The notes beneath the pieces were generated by a model. That model had not been told where the DNA came from. It saw only the letters and a list, made by a program, of their open reading frames with translations, and searched no databases. Shown in pieces: positions 8,364-16,733 of a stretch of 64,000 nucleotides of DNA. The DNA comes from Nocardia nova (lineage in GTDB: Bacteria; Actinomycetota; Actinomycetes; Mycobacteriales; Mycobacteriaceae). Numbering within the stretch: the stretch's first letter is position 1; each line of letters opens with the position of its first letter. The DNA lies in contig NZ_PSZE01000004.1 in the NCBI RefSeq assembly GCF_002933465.1, positions 248,001 through 312,000 of the forward strand. The letters are read 5' to 3'. The position numbers and the translations under genes are program-made.

Positions 8364-9626
8364 TCAGGCGGCGGCGGTCGCGCGGGCGGTGACTGTGATC
8401 CGATCCGCGAGATACTCGGCATCGCGGGCCACGGCGGCGAACCGGCCCGACCCCCACGTGTGCAGCCAGGGCAGGCCGAGGAAGTACAGACCCTCGACGG
8501 AGGTGACGCCGCGGTTGTGGCAGGGATGGCCCTCGCCGTCGAATACCCCGACGCGCAGCCACCGGTAGTCGGTCCGGAAGCCGACCGACCACACTACCGA
8601 CGTGATTCCACCTGTGGTCAGGTCGATTTCGGTCACTTCGTGCTCGGGCCGCCACACCGGCCGGTAGCGCGGTTCGGTGGGCGCGTCGATGCCCGCACGA
8701 TCGATGTAGGCGTCGATGGAATCCTTGATGCTCTCGGCAACGGCATCCGCGGCATCGAGCGAGGACTCCAGTGACGGCTCGAAATGTGCGGTGCCGCCTG
8801 CGATATCGGTCATCCGCCCGTAGAGCCGCATCCCCTCGAGCGCGAAGCGGCGCAGGTCGATATCGCGCCCGCCGTCGCGGCCGGTCACGTAGTGGTTGGT
8901 GTTCTCGCGCTTGCCGAGCCCGCCGGGCTGATCCTCGATGGGAATGTCGTAGTGGCCCATATCCTGCAGCCACGCCACACAGTCGCGGCCGCGATAGAAA
9001 CGGGCCACTCTAGGCGCGCTGCCCACCGCCAGATGCACGTCGCGACCGGCCAGGTGCAGGTCCTCCGCGATCTGGGCGCCGGACTGCCCGGTGCCGACGA
9101 CGAGAACGGCTCCCTCGGGAAGATCTGAGGCACTGCGGTATTCGGCCGAATGCACCTGCCGGATCGAGCCGGGCAGCCGTTCGGCGAAGCGCGGCACGGT
9201 CGGGATGTGATATCCGCCGACGGCGACCACGACCTGATCGGAATGCACCGGCCCGCCGGTCGTTTCGATATCGAACCCGCCGCCCGCGGCCACGGACATC
9301 GCGGTGACGGCCACTCCTTCACGCACCGGCGGATCGAAGGTGTCGGCGTAACCGCGCACCCAGGCATAGACCTCGTCACGCTTCATGAAACCGTGCGGCT
9401 GCGGGCCGTTGTAACGGTAGCCGGGCAGCACGCACTGCCAATTGGGAGTGACGAGAGTGAAATTGTCCCAGCGGGTGTCGCGCCATTCGTGCGCGATGGT
9501 GTCGCGTTCGAGCACGAGATGATCGATCCCGCGCGCGGTCAGATGCCAGCTGATAGACAGCCCGGCCTGCCCGGCGCCGATCACCACCACCTCGTGGTGT
9601 TCCATCGAAAAAAGTTGCGGAGTCAC
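8364..9626 (-). CDS. flavin-dependent oxidoreductase, MSMEG_0569 family
   Basis: 420 residues. An N-terminal FAD Rossmann motif GAGQAG (17-22) and a second dinucleotide motif VVGTGQSGAQ (~183-192) place it among class-B-like flavoprotein monooxygenases/oxidoreductases; WDNFTLVTPNW is typical of this group. The first ATG (9626) overlaps the end of the MSMEG_0570-like gene (ATGA); MEHHEVVV seven residues later is an alternative start. It is a core member of the Nit1C cluster, in which it is thought to oxidise the pathway intermediate; the substrate is not established. Confidence 0.9.
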   Translation of the reverse strand: MTPQLFSMEHHEVVVIGAGQAGLSISWHLTARGIDHLVLERDTIAHEWRDTRWDNFTLVTPNWQCVLPGYRYNGPQPHGFMKRDEVYAWVRGYADTFDPPVREGVAVTAMSVAAGGGFDIETTGGPVHSDQVVVAVGGYHIPTVPRFAERLPGSIRQVHSAEYRSASDLPEGAVLVVGTGQSGAQIAEDLHLAGRDVHLAVGSAPRVARFYRGRDCVAWLQDMGHYDIPIEDQPGGLGKRENTNHYVTGRDGGRDIDLRRFALEGMRLYGRMTDIAGGTAHFEPSLESSLDAADAVAESIKDSIDAYIDRAGIDAPTEPRYRPVWRPEHEVTEIDLTTGGITSVVWSVGFRTDYRWLRVGVFDGEGHPCHNRGVTSVEGLYFLGLPWLHTWGSGRFAAVARDAEYLADRITVTARATAAA

Positions 9627-9937
9627 GGTTTTCCTCCGGGGGTCGCGGCGGGTACGGACGGCGGGGTCATCGTCAGCACGCGGACCGTGCCACGCGGCGA
9701 TGTCGCGGCCGCCGATTCGATATCGGCGAGGGTCTGCATGGCCGAGGTGCAGGAGAGGCCGAACCGTTCCCGCACTCGTTCGGCGGCCAGGTTCAGGGCA
9801 GTGGCGGCCCGGCGCACGAACTCACCGACTGGATATTCGGTCCCGGCGCTCAGGTGGTCGTGGATCACCAGCGAGGGGGAGTAGCAGGACTGGACACTGC
9901 CGTCCGGCCAGCGGATGTCGAAGGTCATCTCAGGCAT
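9623..9937 (-). CDS. MSMEG_0570-family nitrogen starvation response protein
   Basis: 104 residues beginning MPEMTFDIRWPDGSVQSCYSPS and containing the characteristic DHLSAGTEYPVGEFVRRA. The gene overlaps the nitrilase upstream by 8 nt and the flavoprotein downstream by 4 nt, so it lies fully inside the operon. The family has no known catalytic residues; it is named for its location and its cyanobacterial relatives. It looks like a small single-domain partner protein. Confidence 0.88.
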   Translation of the reverse strand: MPEMTFDIRWPDGSVQSCYSPSLVIHDHLSAGTEYPVGEFVRRAATALNLAAERVRERFGLSCTSAMQTLADIESAAATSPRGTVRVLTMTPPSVPAATPGGKP

Positions 9938-10853
9938 GCGCGGCCGCCAATTCCTCCGGCAGCGACGGCTGACCGACGACGCCGTGGCGCGCGACCACGC
10001 TGTCGTAGACTTCCGGCCGCCGGTCCCGCAGGTTGTACATGCCGCCGCCGCGGGCCAGCCCGAGTACATGGGCGAGGTCGACCGAGGCCGTCGCCAAGCC
10101 GGACGCGGTGCCGGTGGTGGCGAGTATGTCGCCGCCCGGCCCGACGATCTTGGCGCTGCACACGAACCGCAGCGAGCCGAAGGTGCCGGCCTGGTTGGAG
10201 GCGATCCACAGCACCTGGTTCTCGACCGCACGGGCGCGGTCGAAGATATCGAAGCGCTGGGTCCAGCGGTCGTCCTCGAGCCGTTCGGCGGTGGCGGTGC
10301 GGGCGGTCGGCCAAGCCGACAGCGAGGTGATGATCTCCGCGCCGTCCAGTGCCAGCGCCCGCGCGGCCTCGGGAAAGGCCTTGTCGTAGCAGATCTGCAT
10401 CCCCATCCGCCCGATCGGAGTGTCGAAGGCGCGATACGCCGAACCGGCGGCGTAGCAGAGGTTTTCACCCAGCGGCTGATGCACTTTGCGGTACGAGCCG
10501 AGGATGCCGTCGCCGGTCAGGGTCACCGCGGCGTTGTAGCGCCGCTCACCGTCGGCCTCGCAGAATCCGAGGGTGACGACGAGATCCCCCGCCATGGCGG
10601 CGATTCGCGCCAACTCCGGCCCATCGAGGGCGAGAGCGGGCGGCAAGCTGCGCAATCGGCGCTGCCGGGCCTCGTCGTTCTCGTCGCCGCCGCCCAGGCT
10701 GGGCAGATATCCGCCGAGACATGCCTCGGGCAGGACCAGTAGCCGGCTCCCGCGGGCGCGAGCCTGCTCGATCAAGGCGGAGATGGTGGCGTAGCAGGCT
10801 TCCATATCGCGGCCGAATTCGGCGGCCGCCACGGAGATGGTCAATTCGGTCAT
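9930..10853 (-). CDS. Nit1 / Nit6803-type nitrilase, active-site intact
   Basis: 307 residues. The complete triad is visible: Glu43 in VLPEACLGGY, Lys123 in YRKVHQP, and Cys155 in MQICYDKAFPE. It belongs to the carbon-nitrogen hydrolase superfamily and by context to the Nit1/Nit6803 nitrilases that hydrolyse a nitrile to acid plus ammonia. The start at 10853 overlaps the previous gene's stop (ATGA). It is the central catalytic gene of the operon; the inactive-looking paralogue lies three genes downstream. Confidence 0.92.
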   Translation of the reverse strand: MTELTISVAAAEFGRDMEACYATISALIEQARARGSRLLVLPEACLGGYLPSLGGGDENDEARQRRLRSLPPALALDGPELARIAAMAGDLVVTLGFCEADGERRYNAAVTLTGDGILGSYRKVHQPLGENLCYAAGSAYRAFDTPIGRMGMQICYDKAFPEAARALALDGAEIITSLSAWPTARTATAERLEDDRWTQRFDIFDRARAVENQVLWIASNQAGTFGSLRFVCSAKIVGPGGDILATTGTASGLATASVDLAHVLGLARGGGMYNLRDRRPEVYDSVVARHGVVGQPSLPEELAAAHA

Positions 10854-12304
10854 GAGATACCCAATCCGGTCACGGTGCCGGGCACCGCTGTGGTGGTGGT
10901 TCCGTCCGGCCAGCGCAAACGCACGCCGGGTTCGGAGGTGAGGACGCCGCAAATCGCGGAGGTGGCGGGTCCGGTGCGGCCGATCGCGGATCCGGGGCGG
11001 TCGGCGGTGAGCATGGCGAAGCCGGGGAAGCAGGTGATCCATTCGGCCGGTGCGGTATTCGCCGGGCGCGGCATCCGGGACACATCCAGCTCCACGCCGA
11101 CACCCGATGCTTCCGCCAGCATGCCCGCTGTACCTGCGATCCCGGCCATGCTGACATCCTTCGCGGCCGCCGGCGCGGTGTCGGCGACGAACCGGCCCAG
11201 CGCCCGCAGTTCGTCCCCGGTGCGGTAGGAAGACGAATCCCATTGCCGCCCCGTATATCCGGCACGCCAGCGGCCACCGAGATCCGCGGTGAGCCGCAGT
11301 TCGTGGCCTGCCCGGCCCCCGCCACCGGGAACCGGCCGGGCGGTGCGGCCCAATGCGGTCACCGACAGTGCGGCCGGGCCGATCTGGGTATGCCCGCCCA
11401 GTACGGGCACCCTCCAGGTGTCGGCGGCCCGCGCCAGGCCGCGCAGGATCCGGGTGAGCAGCGAGCGGGTGGGGGCCGCGACCGCGTCGAGCAACCCCAC
11501 GGGTTCGGCGCCCATCGCGGATAGATCGTTGAGGTTCACCAGGGCCGCGCACCAGCCTGCCCACTCCGGATCGCGTTCGACCATCGAGGCGATGATGGCG
11601 TCACACGCGGCGACGAGATCGCTGCCCGGCACCGGTGCACCGTCGTCACCGCGGAAACCAGTGCCGCCCAGTGTCATCGGATCGTTCCCGAGGCTCGTCA
11701 GCAGCGGGCCCAGCATCGCCTTGGTCGAGCGCGTGAGCCGGTCGATGCGGTCGATGGGCCAGCGCACGCGAACGTGCGGTGCGCCGCTGAACGTGGTGTC
11801 TCCCAGCCGGATCCAGCCGAGGTGGGTGAACAGCGGGGCGTATCGTTGCTGCACCGTCGCCTCGAAGCGCAGCACGTTGTTGCTCTCCGCATAGGCGCAG
11901 GCCGCGCGCACGAGGGCGTTGCCCACCCCGCGGGTGCGGCGGCCACAGTCCACGACCAGCCGGCTGCCGGTCCACCAGCCGAGATCCTCGTCGGTGGCGG
12001 GCGCCAGGCGCACGCCGCCCAGCACAGTGCCGTCCGATGCCAGTGCGACCAGCACGACGGTGCGCGGATGGTCGTCGATATCGTCAGCGTCGCTGCCGTG
12101 GAACAGTCCCTGTTCGACCACGAAGCTCTCGCGGCGCAGCGTTCGATAGGCGGCCAGCTGCCGGGAGTCCGCCGGACGAATCAGGAAGCCGCCGGGTGGT
12201 TCCTTCGGGTTCGAATGCCCGGACAGCACACAGTAATCGGGAGACGGCCTGCTGGATGCCACAGATCCGTCGAGCCACCAGCGCGGCGTGTCGATCGTCC
12301 TCAT
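10850..12304 (-). CDS. GNAT N-acetyltransferase - AIR synthase (PurM-like) fusion, MSMEG_0567 / Sll0786-Sll0787 type
   Basis: 484 residues in two parts. Residues ~35-185 are GNAT-like (AYRTLRRESFVVEQ, then CGRRTRGVGNALVRAA for acetyl-CoA binding). Residues ~190-484 are PurM/AIR-synthase-like (GDDGAPV, NLNDLSAMGAEP, GGHTQIGP, KDVSMAGIAGTAGML). In cyanobacteria the two are separate genes of the nitrogen-starvation cluster; here they form one polypeptide, so the two reactions are probably consecutive or structurally coupled. The gene overlaps the nitrilase by 4 nt and follows the radical SAM gene by one base. Confidence 0.9.
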   Translation of the reverse strand: MRTIDTPRWWLDGSVASSRPSPDYCVLSGHSNPKEPPGGFLIRPADSRQLAAYRTLRRESFVVEQGLFHGSDADDIDDHPRTVVLVALASDGTVLGGVRLAPATDEDLGWWTGSRLVVDCGRRTRGVGNALVRAACAYAESNNVLRFEATVQQRYAPLFTHLGWIRLGDTTFSGAPHVRVRWPIDRIDRLTRSTKAMLGPLLTSLGNDPMTLGGTGFRGDDGAPVPGSDLVAACDAIIASMVERDPEWAGWCAALVNLNDLSAMGAEPVGLLDAVAAPTRSLLTRILRGLARAADTWRVPVLGGHTQIGPAALSVTALGRTARPVPGGGGRAGHELRLTADLGGRWRAGYTGRQWDSSSYRTGDELRALGRFVADTAPAAAKDVSMAGIAGTAGMLAEASGVGVELDVSRMPRPANTAPAEWITCFPGFAMLTADRPGSAIGRTGPATSAICGVLTSEPGVRLRWPDGTTTTAVPGTVTGLGIS

Positions 12305-12305
12305 T

Positions 12306-13364
12306 TCAGCCTCCCGCGGTCCGCAGCACGCTGCACGCGCCGCATGCCGCGCACCCGGCCGTCTGATCGGCGCCGCGCATCCCAGCGCGCCGCAGTTCGG
12401 CTGCGACCCTGCGCGTTACGTCCTCGAGCAGCGCCGGTGACGGTGCGCTCGCGTTGTCGACGTCGACGGCGAGGGTTCCGGCGAGCGGCCGGAAGGGAAC
12501 GATGAACGGGTACACACCCATCGCGATCAACTCCCTCGCCCCATCGACCAGTTCGTCGGGGTTCTCGCCGAGACCTACCAGGAGATAGGTCGACACCTGG
12601 TTGCGCCCGAACAGCCGCACCGCCTCGGTCCAGGCCGCCCGGTAATCCGCGAGCGGCACCGTCGATTTGCCCGGCATCCAGCGCGCACGGACCCGATCGT
12701 CGAGCGATTCGACATGAATACCGATGGATTCCGCCCCCGCCGCCCGCAGCTCCGCGAGGACCGCCAGATCCCCGGGCGGCTCACACTGCACCTGAATCGG
12801 CAGCTGTGGCACGGCCCGCTTCACGGCCCGCACACAGCGCGCGAGATGCCGTGCGCCACGGTCTTTTCCGGCGGTGGTGCCGGTGGTCATCACCATCTGC
12901 CGCACCCCGTCGAGCCGGACCGCGGCGGCCGCTACCTCGGCAAGCTGCTCGGGCCGCTTGACCGCGACCGTCGCTCCCGCGGCCAGCGATGCCTCGATCG
13001 CGCAGAACCGGCACCGTTGGTCCTCGCCGTATCGGACGCAGGTCTGTACCACCGTCGTCGCCAGCACATCCGTGCCGTGCAGCCTCGCGATCTGCTCGTA
13101 GCCGATGCCTTCGGCGGTGCGCAGGTCGTAGAACCTGGGCCGCCGCACCGGCTCGACGGTGACGCCGAGATCGGTGCCGTCGCGCAGCAGACGATCCCCG
13201 CTCAGCGTATAGGGGCTGTCGGATCGAATGGGAATGGCAGCGCCGGCACCCCCGAACGACACATGACCGTCGTCGCTGGGCCCGGCTCCGGAACGGCGCC
13301 GCACCGGTACGTCGACGCGAATACCGAGTAGCGCCAGGTCTACTCGCGTGGATACCTCGGTCAT
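12306..13364 (-). CDS. radical SAM protein, MSMEG_0568 family
   Basis: 352 residues. The cluster motif is C-x8-C-x2-C (Cys109, Cys118, Cys121: CVRYGEDQRCRFC), not the canonical C-x3-x-C spacing but the type seen in this family. A second Cys patch, CAACGAC, near the C-terminus (Cys338, 341, 344) could bind an auxiliary iron-sulfur cluster. The core has QVQCEPPGDLAVL and GIHVESLDD beta-strand motifs. It should perform an adenosyl-radical step of the Nit1C pathway. It sits 9 nt after the Sll0783-like gene. Confidence 0.9.
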   Translation of the reverse strand: MTEVSTRVDLALLGIRVDVPVRRRSGAGPSDDGHVSFGGAGAAIPIRSDSPYTLSGDRLLRDGTDLGVTVEPVRRPRFYDLRTAEGIGYEQIARLHGTDVLATTVVQTCVRYGEDQRCRFCAIEASLAAGATVAVKRPEQLAEVAAAAVRLDGVRQMVMTTGTTAGKDRGARHLARCVRAVKRAVPQLPIQVQCEPPGDLAVLAELRAAGAESIGIHVESLDDRVRARWMPGKSTVPLADYRAAWTEAVRLFGRNQVSTYLLVGLGENPDELVDGARELIAMGVYPFIVPFRPLAGTLAVDVDNASAPSPALLEDVTRRVAAELRRAGMRGADQTAGCAACGACSVLRTAGG

Positions 13365-13373
13365 GCCGGCCGC

Positions 13374-13919
13374 CTACACCTGATAGGTGGAGTTGATGAT
13401 CGCGCCCTTGCGTGCGTAGTAGATCAGCGCATCCTGCACATCCAGCGGATGCGCGGGGATGACACCTTCGATCAAATCCTCCTCGCGGGCCCCGTGCAGA
13501 GCCAGACCGAAGCGGCAGGCGAATACCTTGCCGCCCTCCTTGATGAAGGTCGACAGCGCGTCGTTGATGTTCTGCTCACCCGGAAAACCGCTGTCCCCGG
13601 TGGTCGGGAATCCACGGTTGGCGATGCAGTTGATCGCACCCGGCCCATAGAAGTAGATGGCCGATTCGAACCCCTTGCGCAGCGCCCGAGTCGCCTGCAG
13701 GACGGCCACGAAACTCACCGACGACTCGTGCGCGATCCCGTGGACCAGGGTGAAGTATGTTTCCCCGGCCTCGGCCTGATAGTCGGGAAAGATCTTTGTG
13801 GCGCCATAGATATTGGTGCCTTTCGGCAGCGCCGGATGCGGAATCTCGGACAGCGATTTCGCGATGTTCTCCTCGATCGCCTTGTCGATCTCGGAGGTGG
13901 TTTCGGTGGGTGCGGACAT
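13374..13919 (-). CDS. MSMEG_0572 / Sll0783 family nitrogen starvation response protein
   Basis: 181 residues, first gene of the eight-gene minus-strand operon, behind AGGAG (CCCAGGAGACACAC before ATG). Conserved-looking blocks are TLVHGIAHESSVSFVAVLQA, YFYGPGAINCIANRGFP, and CRFGLALHGAREEDLIEGV with a cysteine. The family is known in cyanobacteria for a role in the nitrogen-starvation response; no reaction is assigned. It resembles the DsrE-like fold in layout (inference). The upstream 370 bp hold the operon promoter and a GlnR-like half-site. Confidence 0.88.
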   Translation of the reverse strand: MSAPTETTSEIDKAIEENIAKSLSEIPHPALPKGTNIYGATKIFPDYQAEAGETYFTLVHGIAHESSVSFVAVLQATRALRKGFESAIYFYGPGAINCIANRGFPTTGDSGFPGEQNINDALSTFIKEGGKVFACRFGLALHGAREEDLIEGVIPAHPLDVQDALIYYARKGAIINSTYQV

Positions 13920-14293
13920 GTGTGTCTCCTGGGGATGTGACGAGGATCGGTGCGGAATCGAGGTGATTCACCGACGGGTTCAGTTCACGCCCCAGGTGTT
14001 TCGTGATGGTCACATCCGGAGTAATACGACGTTGCCGGGTGTTCACCGTTCACGGCTTTCGTCGCTCGCACGTAATCGATTGTCCGGCAACATATCTCGA
14101 TGGGCCCGGCATCTGAATACGTGGTATTCCGGAAGGCGGATGCCGTGCCGCGTAATCAATGTGCTGGGACTTCCAGCCTGCCGTTAACATTCGGCTGCGG
14201 TGGAAAGAGCCGATTTGTAACAGGGACGTCATCGACGCGGCTGCGAGCTGGGTTCGGGCAGACAGTTGTCGCCCGGAATGCGATGCCGATGCG
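13920..14293. other. intergenic region upstream of the Nit1C-type operon
   Basis: About 370 bases between the operon and the 3' end of the sterol desaturase gene. No convincing coding sequence. It should carry the operon promoter; a GlnR-like half-site lies at 13998-14013. The in-frame tail that the desaturase reading would have without its frameshift correction (to 14229) does not look like protein. Confidence 0.6.
13998..14013 (-). promoter_or_regulatory. possible GlnR box half-site
   Basis: On the minus strand the sequence reads GTGAC-CATCAC-GAAAC, matching the actinobacterial GlnR half-site GTnAC-n6-GAAAC exactly, about 80 bp before the first ATG of the operon. The neighbouring half (GCAAC-n6-TTACT) is weak, so only one half is convincing. 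Nitrogen control is biologically fitting for this cluster, but the site is short enough to occur by chance. Confidence 0.4.
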
Positions 14294-15176
14294 TCAGGCT
14301 TCGGGAATCCGATGGCCGATCTCGCCCGTGCGTGCGGCTCCGGGCTCCCACCCGGGCGGCCCGAACAAATACCCGGCCCATTCGCGAATCCGCCTGGTGG
14401 AGCGCAGATCCCGCCACAGCGCGCCGAATTCGTAGTACTGGAGCGTGAAGACGTTCGAGCTGTCGATGTTTTTTTGTGAGTCCGTAGGTGGGCCGGAAGG
14501 TCTCGGCGCGAAAGGTGCCGAACACGCGGTCCCACAGGATCAGAATGCCGCCGTAATTGCGGTCCAGATACTCCCGATCGCTGGCATGGTGCACGCGGTG
14601 ATGGGAGGGGGTGTTGAAGACGAATTCGAACCAGCGGGGGAGTTTTCCGATGGTCTCGGTGTGCACCCAGAACTGGTAGATGAGGTTGAACGACCAAGCG
14701 GTGAAGATCATCCACGGCGGCACGCCCAGGAGCGGCAACGGAACCCAGGCCAGAAGTTCGAACCACGGATTCCACTTCTGGCGCAGCGCGGTCGCGTAGT
14801 TGAAGTAGCGGCTGTTGTGATGCACCTGATGCGCCGCCCACACCACTCGAACTCGATGCGCGAGGCGGTGATAGGCGTACCAGAGCAGGTCCACCCCGAG
14901 CATGACTGCCAGCCACGACAGCGGATTGCGCGGATCGACGTGCCACGGGGCGTGCACGTACAGCACGGCATAGCCGATGAGTGCGGCGAATTTCGCGGCA
15001 CCGCTGACGAAGATCGACACCACCCCCATGGTCAAACTGGCCCGCGCGTCGGTCACGTCGTAGCCCGCGCGATCCTCGGCATGGCCGCGCAGGGCCGCGA
15101 TCTCCAGGACCATCGCGAGCAGGAAGAACGGAATCGCGTAGGTCACCGGCTGGTTGATCTGCTCCCACAGGGTCAT
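14294..15176 (-). pseudogene. sterol desaturase / fatty acid hydroxylase family protein, frameshifted in an A7 run
   Basis: The N-terminal ~235 residues are a typical membrane di-iron hydroxylase: several hydrophobic segments and the histidine boxes HRLAH, HQVHH and HHRVHH. After TYGLTKK the annotated frame turns into Arg/Ser-rich nonsense. Dropping one base of the seven-A tract (14469-14475, minus strand) restores KNIDSSNVFTLQYYEFGALW and WAGYLFGPPGW, with a stop at 14294, giving 293 residues. That tail is normal for the family. Either a real slippage mutation or a sequencing error is possible. The gene is divergent from a TetR gene with a palindrome between them. Confidence 0.8.
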
Positions 15177-15203
15177 CGCAAGTACTTTCGGAACGGCTAT
15201 ATG

Positions 15204-15239
15204 ACCCTACGGTCACTTCAATGGAAGTGACCGTAGGGT
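15204..15239. promoter_or_regulatory. inverted repeat, probable operator of the TetR at 15252
   Basis: Perfect 16-bp arms (15204-15219 ACCCTACGGTCACTTC and 15224-15239) separated by 4 bp lie between the divergent sterol desaturase and TetR genes, 12 bp before the TetR ATG. The position over both promoters fits a repressor site. Confidence 0.85.
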
Positions 15240-15251
15240 AAGTTCGATCAC

Positions 15252-15872
15252 ATGTCAACGGCCGCCGGACTCGGAACCAAGGGCATGCCCGCGCAGGACC
15301 GACGCGAGGAGATCCTGATCGCCGCCATGCGGGAGTTCGCCGAACGCGGATTCGGCGCCGTCTCGATGGTGTCCATCGCCGGACGCGCGGGTATCTCCAA
15401 GGCCCTGGTCTATCAGCACTTCATCTCGAAGGAGCAGCTCTACGCGGAATGCCTGACCGCGCTGGCCGACCCGCTCCTGGAGCGCCTTGACGACGAAATG
15501 AGTCCCGCCACAGCGCCTTTCGCGATGCCCGGCAACGCATTGCGCGGCCTCTTCGACACCCTCGGCCCCGACCGCACCGCCTGGCGGATCATCCACGACC
15601 CGACCGCGCCGCCGACCGGGGCGGTGGCGGACCTGGTGCACGGCTACCGCAACCGGATCGCCGCACACGCCGACTCGGGAGTGCGCCGGTTCCTCGATGC
15701 GCTCGGCGACACCGACGAACGCGATATCGAGGCGCTCGCCGGCATCTGGACCGCCGCGGTGGACGCGGTCATGGCGTGGGCCCGTGCGCATCCCGAAGAA
15801 TCGGCCGCTGACCTGACCGCCCGCTTCACCCGTTTGATCGAGATCGTGTTCTCGATCGGAGCGGCACGCTGA
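15252..15872 (+). CDS. TetR-family transcriptional regulator
   Basis: 206 residues. The HTH lies at about residues 18-65 (IAAMREFAERGFGAVSMVSIAGRAGI, KALVYQHFISKEQLY). No ribosome site is evident before the ATG, and the operator-like palindrome lies 12 bp upstream, so the mRNA may be leaderless or nearly so. It is divergent from the sterol desaturase-like gene, which is the likely target. Confidence 0.92.
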   Translation: MSTAAGLGTKGMPAQDRREEILIAAMREFAERGFGAVSMVSIAGRAGISKALVYQHFISKEQLYAECLTALADPLLERLDDEMSPATAPFAMPGNALRGLFDTLGPDRTAWRIIHDPTAPPTGAVADLVHGYRNRIAAHADSGVRRFLDALGDTDERDIEALAGIWTAAVDAVMAWARAHPEESAADLTARFTRLIEIVFSIGAAR

Positions 15873-15952
15873 AACGGCTCGTGTAGAACCATCGAACTCG
15901 GCGCGCCGAGCGCATCCTGGTCGCAGTGGAGCACCGAAACAGGGAGGATCGG

Positions 15953-16711
15953 ATGACGGCAAGGGGTCCGGACCCGGCGAGCACGGCCCCGGGAGTCCGC
16001 TCGGCTGGGATTCCGCCGCGGTATCGCCTGCGTGACCTCTGGATCATCCGCCACGGCGAAAGCCGAGCCAATGCCGCGTTCGGCGCCGGCGTCGAGGAGC
16101 CCTTTCCCGGCAGCGACCGCGACGTCGCGCTCTCGCCCGCGGGGTACGAGCAAGCCGCTGGGCTCGGACGGTGGCTGGCTGGCCTGGCCCCGGAGCGAGC
16201 GCCACAGCTGGTGGTGTGCTCACCGTATCTGCGCGCGCAACAGACCTGGGCGGCGATGGCGCGCTCTGCCGAAGGCGTCGGTGCCATACCCACCGTGACC
16301 GACGAACGCTGCCGTGACCGCGAGATGGGAATCTTCGAACTGTATCCGCCGCAAGCCATTCGACGCCGAGCGCCACAGGAGTATGAGCGCCGCACCCGCC
16401 TCGGCGAATGGTTCTATCGGCCGCCGGGTGGGGAGTCGCCGGCCGATGTCGCGCTGCGGATGCGCGATCTGCTCACCGAACTCGACCGGACCACCGCCGA
16501 GCGGATTCTGATCGTCGCCCACGACGCGATCGTCGTCACCGCAGCACACGTCGTGGCCGGTGTGGGTGCGACGCCACCGGCTGATATGCCGCCGGTGCCG
16601 AACGCCTCGATCACGCACTGGCACAACGGCGAGCACCATCTGCGGCTCGCCGCATGGGGCATCACGACATCCGCGCACGACAAGACGATGCCGGGAACCA
16701 CGGACGAGTGA
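15953..16711 (+). CDS. histidine phosphatase family protein (phosphoglycerate mutase-like)
   Basis: 252 residues from the ATG at 15953, which follows GGGAGGA; an ATG at 15926 lacks this. The RHG motif IIRHGESRAN begins the catalytic core; the second histidine is in VAHDAIVVT, and CSPYLRAQQTW is the usual substrate-side segment. It is expected to remove phosphate from a small molecule through a phosphohistidine. The extended C-terminus has no recognisable feature. It converges with the TetR gene ending at 16734. Confidence 0.9.
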   Translation: MTARGPDPASTAPGVRSAGIPPRYRLRDLWIIRHGESRANAAFGAGVEEPFPGSDRDVALSPAGYEQAAGLGRWLAGLAPERAPQLVVCSPYLRAQQTWAAMARSAEGVGAIPTVTDERCRDREMGIFELYPPQAIRRRAPQEYERRTRLGEWFYRPPGGESPADVALRMRDLLTELDRTTAERILIVAHDAIVVTAAHVVAGVGATPPADMPPVPNASITHWHNGEHHLRLAAWGITTSAHDKTMPGTTDE

Positions 16712-16733
16712 GCGGCGCGACCCACTCACCCGT

